From: Campylobacteraceae bacterium
GTDB lineage: Bacteria > Campylobacterota > Campylobacteria > Campylobacterales > Sulfurovaceae
DNA length: 5,577 nt
Assembly: GCA_027083075.1 (NCBI GenBank)
Contig: JALWQQ010000126.1
Location: 1 to 5,577 of the forward strand
Direction: 5' to 3'
Below the pieces are notes generated by a model. The model ran no database searches, was not told where the DNA came from, and saw nothing but the letters and a program-made list of their open reading frames with translations. Position numbers and translations under genes: made by a program. This document shows, in pieces, positions 1 to 5,577 of this stretch; the first letter of the stretch is position 1; each line of letters starts with the position of its first letter.

Positions 1-1343
1 ATTTCGGGAAAAGAGGCGATGCGGCGGCGCAAGAGCTCCTCCATCTGTGCATACTCATCCTTGGCTTCGAGTTTGTAGCGTCTGTAGGCATCCTTTTGCC
101 ACACCCCCTCTTCTTGTACCACCATGGCGCCAACCGTTGCCGCTCCTTGCAGATGAGAGTTGTCGAAAACCTCGATGCGATACGGCTTACGCTGTAGTGC
201 ACAAAGCGAAGCGACCCCATCGACGATCTCGTCGCTACCTTCGTTTTGCTCTTTACGCAACAGCTCTTCACAGTTTCGCAGCGCCAAGGCGGCAAGCTTC
301 GCCTTGGCACCGCGCTTGGGGTGGACGATGCGGATCGTTTTGCCAAAGCGCTTGCTCAGCGTTTGCGCCAGTGCTTCGCGCGCTTCAAAATCGTCTGCTA
401 CGATGATCTCACTACAGAGCGGCGGTCTGTCGACGCTGTAAAAATCAAGCAACGTTTGGCGATAGGCTTCGGCGCAATCGAAGAGTTCGACATGACGAAA
501 GTAGTGATAACCCGAAGAGACGATCTTACCCTCGCGCATAAAGATCTTAACCGCTACTCCGCGCTTCGCGCCCGCTTGTATTGCAAAGATATCGACGTCG
601 ATCCGTTTTGCCAGATCGATCTCGGAACGGATATGTAGGGTACGTATGCGCTCCAAACCGTCACGCAACTTTGCCGCCTCTTCAAAGCGCTCTTGTGCGG
701 CAAGGCGCAACATCCTTTGCTCCATCTTCTCTAACAGCGGCGTACGCTTGAGGATCGCCTCGTGCGCCTCTTCGACGATAGTGCGGTAGGCTTCGGGGCT
801 TACCCGCCCTTCACATGGCGCCAAGCAGCGCTCGATCTGATAAAAAAGACACGCCCTACCTTCGCGCAGACACCCCTTTTTTTGCACCAAGGGGTAGTGT
901 TCATAGAGCGCATCGAGTAGATCGCGCGCACCGCCGGGAAAGGGACCGTAGTAGCGAAGCCCTTTCTCGTTTCGCACCTTACGGGTGATCTCGAAGCGCG
1001 GAAAGGTTTGCTTTTCGTCAAGCACGAGATAGGGATAGGTCTTATCATCGCGCAAAAGGATGTTGTATTTGGGTTTGAGCTGCTTGATGAGCGAGTTTTC
1101 GAGTATCAGCGCATCCTCTTCGCTCTCAACGACGATGTACTCCAAGCGTACCGTCTCGTGCAGCATCATCGTAATGCGTGCGCCGAGACCGGAAGCGGGA
1201 CGAAAATCGGGCGAAAAGCGCCAGTAACTCTTGACACGCTTTTTAAGCGATTTGGCTTTCCCTACATAGAGTAGCCTGCCTTGCGCATCGAAATATTGAT
1301 AGATACCGGGCTTATCCGGCAAGGATCGGATCGTCTCAAGCAT
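1..1343 (-). CDS. uvrC: UvrABC excinuclease subunit C, 3' end cut off by the window edge
   Basis: UvrC makes the two incisions flanking damaged DNA in nucleotide excision repair, acting in the cytoplasm after UvrA and UvrB find the lesion. My reading of the reverse strand stays open for 447 codons without a frameshift and shows the family's domain order. The GIY-YIG nuclease comes first (GIY at 13-15, YVG at 26-28, R36, and E82 in the ILENSLIKQLKPKYN motif). Four cysteines follow (C158, C165, C173, C177), matching the family's iron-sulfur ligand positions. A UVR helix pair (about 203-235, FEEAAKLRD) should contact UvrB. The RNase H-like nuclease domain opens with D394 in FDNSH. Family members are usually near 600 residues, so about 150, including the helix-hairpin-helix end, lie outside the window. 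The ATG overlaps the stop of the upstream gene by 8 bases and has only a weak AAAGAG-like site, which suggests translational coupling. Confidence 0.97.
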   Translation of the reverse strand, partial: MLETIRSLPDKPGIYQYFDAQGRLLYVGKAKSLKKRVKSYWRFSPDFRPASGLGARITMMLHETVRLEYIVVESEEDALILENSLIKQLKPKYNILLRDDKTYPYLVLDEKQTFPRFEITRKVRNEKGLRYYGPFPGGARDLLDALYEHYPLVQKKGCLREGRACLFYQIERCLAPCEGRVSPEAYRTIVEEAHEAILKRTPLLEKMEQRMLRLAAQERFEEAAKLRDGLERIRTLHIRSEIDLAKRIDVDIFAIQAGAKRGVAVKIFMREGKIVSSGYHYFRHVELFDCAEAYRQTLLDFYSVDRPPLCSEIIVADDFEAREALAQTLSKRFGKTIRIVHPKRGAKAKLAALALRNCEELLRKEQNEGSDEIVDGVASLCALQRKPYRIEVFDNSHLQGAATVGAMVVQEEGVWQKDAYRRYKLEAKDEYAQMEELLRRRIASFPE

Positions 1344-1794
1344 CGTGTTGCTCTTTGATGCGGCTTGCAATCTTTTCAAAACGTTTGCGAAGCGCCTCGT
1401 CACCCGCAGGCAGTACAAAGTTCCCCGTAGCCTTTTCGCTATAGCATGGAACCGTAGTCATTACACCCCTCTCGCCAACTTCAAGCGGATGGTATCTACT
1501 ATGGAAGATGCGCACACGCTTTACCTCTATCGTGCTACAATCATCATCGTGCTTTTGAAGCATACGCCATAGATCTTTTAGCAAGTCACGGTTATAATCC
1601 AACTCCATCTTAAAACCGGGGTGCCTTAGTGCAACGAAGAGCGTTGCGTCGCGCACATAGACAAAGGCGACGGCACGGCGGTGTTTTGGCGAAAGCATAG
1701 AAAGAAAACGCCGATAGCAACGATGGCGCGACAGCGCCCGAAACTCGTAACGGAGGCTAAGATCTTGCAAAATCGTATCGATACCTTTTATCAT
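1336..1794 (-). CDS. Unrecognised 152-residue protein, translationally coupled to uvrC
   Basis: I do not recognise this protein with certainty. It is soluble in appearance, with no signal peptide or membrane segment. The N-terminus (about 1-40) is rich in arginine and histidine. A middle section (about 41-97) looks like alternating beta strand and helix: AVAFVYVRDATLFVALRHPG, then a charged helix ending in DLWRML, then IEVKRVRIF. That pattern loosely recalls the DUF721 (DciA-like) core, in which a strand pair precedes a helix, but this is pattern memory and not a demonstrated homology. The C-terminus (about 130-152) is a basic helix. The stop overlaps the uvrC start by 8 bases, so the two genes are very likely co-transcribed, and a link to DNA metabolism is possible but unproved. 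I kept the first ATG because an extended -10 lies directly upstream. No ribosome-binding site precedes it, and a TTG eight codons further in (1770-1768) is the main alternative. Confidence 0.85.
   Translation of the reverse strand: MIKGIDTILQDLSLRYEFRALSRHRCYRRFLSMLSPKHRRAVAFVYVRDATLFVALRHPGFKMELDYNRDLLKDLWRMLQKHDDDCSTIEVKRVRIFHSRYHPLEVGERGVMTTVPCYSEKATGNFVLPAGDEALRKRFEKIASRIKEQHDA
1752..1756 (+). promoter_or_regulatory. Ribosome-binding site that decides the lipoprotein start
   Basis: GGAGG lies 8 bases before the TTG at 1765, which is an ideal distance. It is the only good Shine-Dalgarno match in front of any in-frame start of this reading frame. It favours TTG 1765 over the earlier ATG (1723) and GTG (1681), which would add a long basic extension ahead of the signal peptide. 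The site lies inside the antisense 152-residue gene. Confidence 0.6.
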
Positions 1795-1896
1795 CTTGTT
1801 ATTATAGCACTCTTGGGCTGTTCGCTACTACAAGGTTGCGGTTACAAAACCGATCCCGTATGGGTTGCCAAAAAAGAGAAGCATCAAAAACATTAG
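1765..1896 (+). CDS. Very small LptM-like outer-membrane lipoprotein
   Basis: The 43-residue product has a lipoprotein signal peptide: a short head (1-10, one arginine), a hydrophobic core (LVIIALLG at 11-18) and a lipobox LLQGC ending at C25. C19 in LLGC is a second possible acylation site but leaves a short hydrophobic core. The mature part is only about 19 residues, CGYKTDPVW followed by a basic tail (KKEKHQKH). The CG-Y-K-x-x-P start resembles LptM (YifL), a tiny lipoprotein that helps mature the LptD-LptE lipopolysaccharide translocon in enterobacteria; that assignment here is inference. The TTG start is chosen because of the GGAGG upstream. The first 30 bases overlap the start of the divergent 152-residue gene, and nadB follows after 57 bases. 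If the longer frame is used instead, the protein would be up to 71 residues with an unusual N-terminus. Confidence 0.62.
   Translation: MQNRIDTFYHLVIIALLGCSLLQGCGYKTDPVWVAKKEKHQKH
1801..1809 (-). promoter_or_regulatory. Extended -10 promoter for the uvrC-containing operon
   Basis: Read on the minus strand, the bases are TGCTATAAT, a perfect TATAAT hexamer with the TG extension that can replace a -35 box. No good -35 lies at 16-18 bases; the nearest candidate, TTGTAG (1833-1828), is about 21 bases away. With normal spacing transcription would start at about 1794, which is the A of the ATG of the 152-residue gene. The site lies within the coding sequence of the short lipoprotein gene on the other strand. 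Confidence 0.6.
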
Positions 1897-1899
1897 CCC

Positions 1900-1913
1900 T
1901 TTTTGGCTACAAT
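1900..1913 (+). promoter_or_regulatory. Probable nadB promoter (T-run plus TACAAT)
   Basis: TTTTTGGC is followed directly by TACAAT (1908-1913), one mismatch from the consensus -10. A T-rich stretch just upstream of the -10, with no recognisable -35, is the known pattern of main sigma-factor promoters in Campylobacter and Helicobacter. Transcription would start near 1919-1921, giving a leader of about 33-35 bases. The site lies immediately after the lipoprotein stop codon, so nadB-nhaD-guaA could be transcribed from here even if read-through from the lipoprotein gene also occurs. Confidence 0.5.
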
Positions 1914-1921
1914 GACAAGCA

Positions 1922-1949
1922 AACGGTAACCCCGTTATCCCAAAGGATA
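1922..1949 (+). promoter_or_regulatory. Hairpin-forming nadB leader that can hide the ribosome-binding site
   Basis: Two adjacent small hairpins can form: AACGG/CCGTT (1922-1926 with 1932-1936, 5-base loop) and TATCC/GGATA (1936-1940 with 1945-1949, loop CAAA). The second pairs the GGA of the nadB Shine-Dalgarno site AAGGA (1943-1947). A competing fold, GGTAAC (1925-1930) with GTTATCC (1934-1940, one bulged T), would free that site. The stems are short, so a regulatory role is only a possibility; no known riboswitch class is recognised. Confidence 0.25.
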
Positions 1950-1953
1950 TCGC

Positions 1954-3408
1954 TTGCAAAAATATGACGTGATTATCATCGGTGCGGGCATCGCGGGACT
2001 CTACGCCGCCGCTTCATTACCCGCAAGTAAAAAGGTCTTGGTGCTCTGTAAAGATATTCCGTGGGAGTGCAACACCTTTTATGCCCAAGGGGGGATGACT
2101 ACGGCACTCGATGAAACGGATGTACCGCTACATGTCTCGGACACCCTTAAAGCAGGAGCCTTTCATAATGACAAAGAGGCGGTCGAGATCCTCTCGCGCA
2201 CCTCTTTGGAGACAACACCAGAACTGATCAAACGCGGCATGGCGTTTGATCGCGATAGCGAAGGGAGGCTACTCTATACCAAAGAGGCGGCACACTCGGT
2301 TGCGCGCATCTTGCATGCCGGCGGCGATGCAACGGGACGCTATATGCATCTGTTTATGATGGCGCAAAACAAACACCAACTCCAAAAAAATACGTTGGTC
2401 TACGATCTGCTCATCGAAAATGCCCGCTGCTATGGGGTCAAAGCAACCGTCAACTACGAACCGACCACCATCTACGCCGACGATGTCATTATCGCCAGCG
2501 GCGGCGTCGGATCGCTTTACGCCTACAATACCAATTCGCGCACAGTCAGCGCCGACATTCACGGCATCTGCGTCGAAAAAGGGATCGCACTGGCAGACAT
2601 GGAGTTTATGCAGTTTCACCCTACCGTCTTTGTCAAAACCCCCTTTGCACGCAAACTGTTGCTCACCGAAGCACTGCGCGGCGAAGGAGCGCATGTGGTT
2701 GACGAAGAGGGGCATCGCTTTTTATTTGAGTATGACGAGCGTGGCGAACTCGCCTCGCGCGACATTGTCGCCCGCGGCATCTTCGACTACAAACGCAAGA
2801 CGGGCAAAGAGGTCTATCTGGACTTTTCGATGTTCGAAGAGAAACAGTTTCACGAACGCTTCCCCAATATCACCCGCACCTTCGCCGCACTCGGTTACCA
2901 CTTCCCGCAAGATCGTGTGCCGATATCACCCGCGTTTCACTACGCCAACGGTGGCATCGAATGTGATCACAACGGCTGTATTCCGGGCATTGAGGGGCTC
3001 TATGTCATCGGCGAAGCAGCGCGCACCGGCGTGCATGGCGCCAATCGCCTCGCCTCTAACTCGTTACTTGAGGGCGTAGTCTTTGCGAAACGAGCCGTAA
3101 CACATCTGTTGGGCAAAACGCACACCGCCGTCTCGGCACCGCGCTTTGAGAAGGATTATGGTAACATTCTGCACAAAGAAAACGACAAGAGCTACAAACA
3201 CCGCTTGCGCGAAATCATGTGGGAGGATCTCGGCATCATTCGCACCCCCAAAGGGATGTTAGAAGCCAAGCACCTCATCTACGATATGCGCAACAAAGAG
3301 ATCGGGCGATTGTTGCAGTTGCGACTCAATACCGCTTCAGCCATCGCCGAAGCGGCGTTGACTCGAAAAGAGTCTCTTGGATCACACTATGTCGAAAACG
3401 ACAACTAA
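1954..3408 (+). CDS. nadB: L-aspartate oxidase
   Basis: NadB is a cytoplasmic FAD enzyme that oxidises L-aspartate to iminoaspartate, which quinolinate synthase (NadA) then uses to start de novo NAD synthesis. The 484-residue product begins with the FAD-binding fold (IIIGAGIAG, 7-15), followed by NTFYAQGGMTTAL (40-52) and HAGGDATGR (121-129). The substrate-site motifs of the family are all present: FHPT with H222, LTEALRGEG with T238-E239, SRD with R269, HYANGG with H329, and GANRLASNS with R365. FRD/SDH flavoprotein subunits share this fold, but no iron-sulfur or membrane subunit gene is adjacent and the helical C-terminal part (about 400-484) is short, which favours NadB. It is about 50 residues shorter than the E. 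coli enzyme, mostly at the C-terminus. The TTG start has AAGGA six bases upstream, and the dinucleotide-binding strand follows at once, as expected for a true N-terminus. nadA and nadC are not in the window. Confidence 0.95.
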   Translation: MQKYDVIIIGAGIAGLYAAASLPASKKVLVLCKDIPWECNTFYAQGGMTTALDETDVPLHVSDTLKAGAFHNDKEAVEILSRTSLETTPELIKRGMAFDRDSEGRLLYTKEAAHSVARILHAGGDATGRYMHLFMMAQNKHQLQKNTLVYDLLIENARCYGVKATVNYEPTTIYADDVIIASGGVGSLYAYNTNSRTVSADIHGICVEKGIALADMEFMQFHPTVFVKTPFARKLLLTEALRGEGAHVVDEEGHRFLFEYDERGELASRDIVARGIFDYKRKTGKEVYLDFSMFEEKQFHERFPNITRTFAALGYHFPQDRVPISPAFHYANGGIECDHNGCIPGIEGLYVIGEAARTGVHGANRLASNSLLEGVVFAKRAVTHLLGKTHTAVSAPRFEKDYGNILHKENDKSYKHRLREIMWEDLGIIRTPKGMLEAKHLIYDMRNKEIGRLLQLRLNTASAIAEAALTRKESLGSHYVENDN

Positions 3409-3417
3409 AGGAAACGC

Positions 3418-4737
3418 ATGCACGATCTGATGCATTTGACACACAGCTGGGTGGGCATCGTCTCGCTGATCATCTTTGTAGTGGGCTACTACTTTATCGC
3501 CAGCGAAGATAAATACCACATCAACAAAGCCAAACCGGCACTTCTGGCAGGTACCGGCATCTTTATGCTTATCGGCATCTACTTTGCCCTCAATGGACTC
3601 GATGCCAAGCCTCTGGAACACGAGGTAGAGCATCTTATCGGAGAGATCGCACAGATCTTCTTCTTCCTCTATGTGGCGATGACCTATATCGAGGCAATGA
3701 TCGATCGCGGTGTCTTTTCGGCACTGCGTTACCGCTTGGTCTCTAACGGCTACACCTACAAAAAACTCTACTGGATCACAGGGCTGCTCTCTTTCTTTAT
3801 CTCGCCCGTTGCCGACAACCTTACGACAGCACTGATCCTCTCTACCGTATTGATTACGATCGATAAAGAGAACCGCAACTTCCTCGTACCCGGCGCGATC
3901 AACATCGTCGTTGCCGCCAATGCGGGGGGTGCGTGGTCACCCTTCGGTGATATCACGACACTGATGGTCTGGATCGCAGGCAAAGGCGCCTTTAGTGAGT
4001 TTCTCTTTCTCTTCCCCGCCGCCTTTTTGGGCTGGTTCTTAACGGCGTGGCTACTAAGTCGCTATGTCCCCGACGGTACGCCGCCCTTTCATGCCGACGA
4101 GAAAAAGGTCGAGATCGGCGAAGGGGGCAAGACGATCATCGGGCTCTTTGCTTTTACCATCTTTACGGCGGTACTGTCGCACCAACTGCTACATCTACCT
4201 GCAATGTGGGGAATGATGTTCGGTTTGGCACTGCTTAAAATCTATGTCTACTACATCAACCAAAGCCCGACACCTACCCACCTCAATGCCTTTTCATGGA
4301 TCGCCAAGATCGAAAACGATACGTTGCTCTTTTTCTTCGGGATCTTAGCGGCAGTCGGCGGTCTGCACTTTTTGGGATATCTCGACTACTTTACCGAGCT
4401 TTACGATAGTCTCGGCGCTACCGTCGTCAATGTGCTGGTTGGCTTTGTCTCTGCCGTCATCGACAATGTACCCGTCATGTCGGCGGTGCTCAAAGCCAAT
4501 CCTCCGATGGGCACAGGACTTGAAGATCGCGCCCAATGGATGCTGGTCACCATGACAGCCGGTATCGGCGGATCGTTGATCTCTTTCGGTTCTGCAGCCG
4601 GTGTCGGTGTAATGGGCAAACTGCACGGCATCTACACCTTTAGTTCGCATATGAAATATGCGTGGACGGTCTTGGCGGGCTATATCCTCTCGATTGCCGT
4701 TTGGTATCTACAATTTATCGTTCTACACTTAGGATAG
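3418..4737 (+). CDS. nhaD: NhaD-type Na+/H+ antiporter
   Basis: This 439-residue inner-membrane protein, with about 12 hydrophobic segments, belongs to the NhaD branch of the ion-transporter superfamily and should exchange Na+ (or Li+) for H+, maintaining pH and sodium balance. Diagnostic motifs are ADNLTTALILSTV (132-144, D133-N134), INIVVAANAGGAWSPFGDIT (161-180) followed by T181, SAVIDNVP (345-352) and GGSLISFGSAAG (384-395). The polar residues D133, N134, N168, D178, T180, T181, S345, N350, S386 and S389 match in kind and spacing those I recall as important in Vibrio NhaD. A hydrophilic loop (about 217-238, ADEKKVEIGEGGK) separates the two halves. The ATG lies 9 bases after the nadB stop with AAGGAAA in between, so it is co-transcribed with nadB. 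No regulatory element specific to sodium or pH is visible. The NhaD family call is firm; ion preference is inferred from the family. Confidence 0.93.
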   Translation: MHDLMHLTHSWVGIVSLIIFVVGYYFIASEDKYHINKAKPALLAGTGIFMLIGIYFALNGLDAKPLEHEVEHLIGEIAQIFFFLYVAMTYIEAMIDRGVFSALRYRLVSNGYTYKKLYWITGLLSFFISPVADNLTTALILSTVLITIDKENRNFLVPGAINIVVAANAGGAWSPFGDITTLMVWIAGKGAFSEFLFLFPAAFLGWFLTAWLLSRYVPDGTPPFHADEKKVEIGEGGKTIIGLFAFTIFTAVLSHQLLHLPAMWGMMFGLALLKIYVYYINQSPTPTHLNAFSWIAKIENDTLLFFFGILAAVGGLHFLGYLDYFTELYDSLGATVVNVLVGFVSAVIDNVPVMSAVLKANPPMGTGLEDRAQWMLVTMTAGIGGSLISFGSAAGVGVMGKLHGIYTFSSHMKYAWTVLAGYILSIAVWYLQFIVLHLG

Positions 4738-4740
4738 ATC

Positions 4741-5577
4741 ATGCGCAAAGAGGTTCCTATCGTCGTTCTTGATTTCGGCTCACAGTACACCCAGCTTATC
4801 GCACGTAAATTGCGCGAATCGGGCATCTACACCGAGGTGGTGCCCTATCGTGAACCGCTTGAAGCGATCAAAGCACGCAACCCCAAAGGACTCATCCTCT
4901 CGGGTGGGCCCGCCTCGGTCTATGCCGAAGATGCCTACAAGCCCGATGAAGGCATCTGGGATCTCGGCTTGCCGATCTTGGGCATCTGCTACGGTATGCA
5001 GCTGATCACGCACCACTTCGGCGGCAAGGTCGTGCCCGCTAACCGACACGAATATGGCAAGGCTGAGCTTGAGATCATCAAAGTAGATACGCCTATCTTT
5101 ACCGATGTGCCAAGCGGCAGCATCGTCTGGATGAGCCACAGCGACCGCGCCGAGGCTCTACCCGAAGGCTTCGAGGCGATCGCCGTGAGTGACAACTCGC
5201 CCTACGCTGCCATTGCCGACGAGGCGCGCCGCATCTATGCCTTTCAGTTTCACCCCGAAGTACACCACTCCGAAGCGGGCGTGACGATGCTCAAAAACTT
5301 CGCCAAGACGATCTGCGGCTGCAGTAGCGACTGGAACATGGGCAGCTTTGCCAAAGAAAAGATCGCCGATATTCGCAAACAGGTAGGCAAGGGCAAGGTG
5401 CTCTGCGGCGTAAGCGGCGGTGTCGACAGCTCCGTCGTAGCCGCACTGCTGCACGAAGCGTTGCCCAAAGAGCAGCTCATCTGCGTCTTTGTCGATCATG
5501 GTCTGCTACGCAAAGACGAAGCGAAGCAGGTACAAGAGATGTTTGCGATGCTGGATATTCCGCTCATTACCGTCGAT
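4741..5577 (+). CDS. guaA: GMP synthase (glutamine-hydrolysing), 3' end cut off by the window edge
   Basis: GuaA converts XMP to GMP with ATP, using ammonia released from glutamine in its own amidotransferase domain; it acts in the cytoplasm at the last step of guanine nucleotide synthesis. The first 279 residues are present, out of a usual length slightly above 500. The class I glutamine amidotransferase domain occupies about 7-190, with the nucleophile C83 in GICYG, the oxyanion-side motif LSGGPASV (53-60), and H171-E173 in FHPEV. The ATP pyrophosphatase domain then begins, with its P-loop SGGVDSS at 225-231 and the FVDHGLLRK motif at 250-258. The dimerisation domain is outside the window. 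The ATG follows the nhaD stop by 3 bases, and its ribosome-binding site AGGA (4731-4734) lies within the last codons of nhaD, so translation of the two is probably coupled. No guanine riboswitch or separate promoter is visible before it. Confidence 0.98.
   Translation, partial: MRKEVPIVVLDFGSQYTQLIARKLRESGIYTEVVPYREPLEAIKARNPKGLILSGGPASVYAEDAYKPDEGIWDLGLPILGICYGMQLITHHFGGKVVPANRHEYGKAELEIIKVDTPIFTDVPSGSIVWMSHSDRAEALPEGFEAIAVSDNSPYAAIADEARRIYAFQFHPEVHHSEAGVTMLKNFAKTICGCSSDWNMGSFAKEKIADIRKQVGKGKVLCGVSGGVDSSVVAALLHEALPKEQLICVFVDHGLLRKDEAKQVQEMFAMLDIPLITVD

Noticed and set aside
47..638. Plus-strand open frames over the left part of uvrC
   Set aside because: They are antisense to a continuous, clearly homologous uvrC frame and give arginine- and serine-rich sequences with no recognisable domain or ribosome-binding site.
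1681..1764. Longer N-terminus for the lipoprotein from GTG 1681 or ATG 1723
   Set aside because: It would place a basic extension of 14-28 residues before a normal-sized signal peptide and lacks a good ribosome-binding site, whereas TTG 1765 has GGAGG at 8 bases.
1867..1907. Inverted repeat GCCAAAAA / TTTTTGGC as a terminator after the lipoprotein gene
   Set aside because: The loop is 25 bases, the stem is mostly A-T, and no T-run follows it on either strand. The right arm is better explained as the T-rich part of the nadB promoter.
2269..2910. Minus-strand open frames opposite nadB
   Set aside because: They mirror the codon structure of nadB, carry no family motif, and lie within conserved NadB active-site segments.
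1954..3408. Fumarate reductase or succinate dehydrogenase flavoprotein in place of NadB
   Set aside because: The fold and several motifs are shared, but the length of 484 residues, the short helical C-terminus and the lack of iron-sulfur and membrane subunit genes nearby fit NadB better.
4345..5499. Minus-strand open frames opposite nhaD and guaA
   Set aside because: The plus strand there encodes intact, well-conserved NhaD and GuaA motifs; the antisense translations show no domain or start signals.
1..5577. Mobile element, CRISPR array, tRNA/rRNA or defence system
   Set aside because: No direct repeat array, transposase or integrase motif, tRNA-like fold or toxin-antitoxin pair was seen; the space is almost fully taken by housekeeping genes.

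Overview
The window is ordinary chromosomal DNA, densely coding on both strands, with two outward-facing transcription blocks and no sign of a mobile element, CRISPR array, RNA gene or large repeat. The protein set, the short-spaced operons, the TTG starts, and a promoter with a T-run before the -10 but no clear -35 suggest a free-living Campylobacterota (Epsilonproteobacteria), perhaps of the sulfur-oxidising type. That placement is inferred from general features; no marker gene in the window proves it.

Left block (minus strand, about 1-1794): an unrecognised 152-residue protein gene is followed, with an 8-base stop/start overlap, by uvrC, the incision nuclease subunit of nucleotide excision repair. 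uvrC runs off the left edge, so its last quarter is missing. A strong extended -10 (TGCTATAAT) lies just upstream of the first gene. Its predicted transcription start falls on the A of that gene's ATG, so the mRNA may be leaderless.

Centre (about 1750-1953): a tiny plus-strand lipoprotein gene, resembling LptM, starts at a TTG behind a good GGAGG site. It overlaps the start of the minus-strand gene head to head by 30 bases. A 57-base gap follows, holding a probable promoter (T-run plus TACAAT) and a short nadB leader with small alternative hairpins, one of which buries the ribosome-binding site.

Right block (plus strand, 1954-5577): nadB (L-aspartate oxidase, first step of de novo NAD synthesis), an NhaD-type Na+/H+ antiporter and guaA (GMP synthase, cut by the right edge) follow with gaps of 9 and 3 bases, so they are very probably one operon. 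It joins two cytoplasmic nucleotide/cofactor enzymes to a membrane cation antiporter. No direct functional link is evident beyond shared expression.

I see no convincing new biological system. The points most worth a second look are the compact divergent start region with its possible leaderless transcript, the structured nadB leader, and the unrecognised gene coupled to uvrC.
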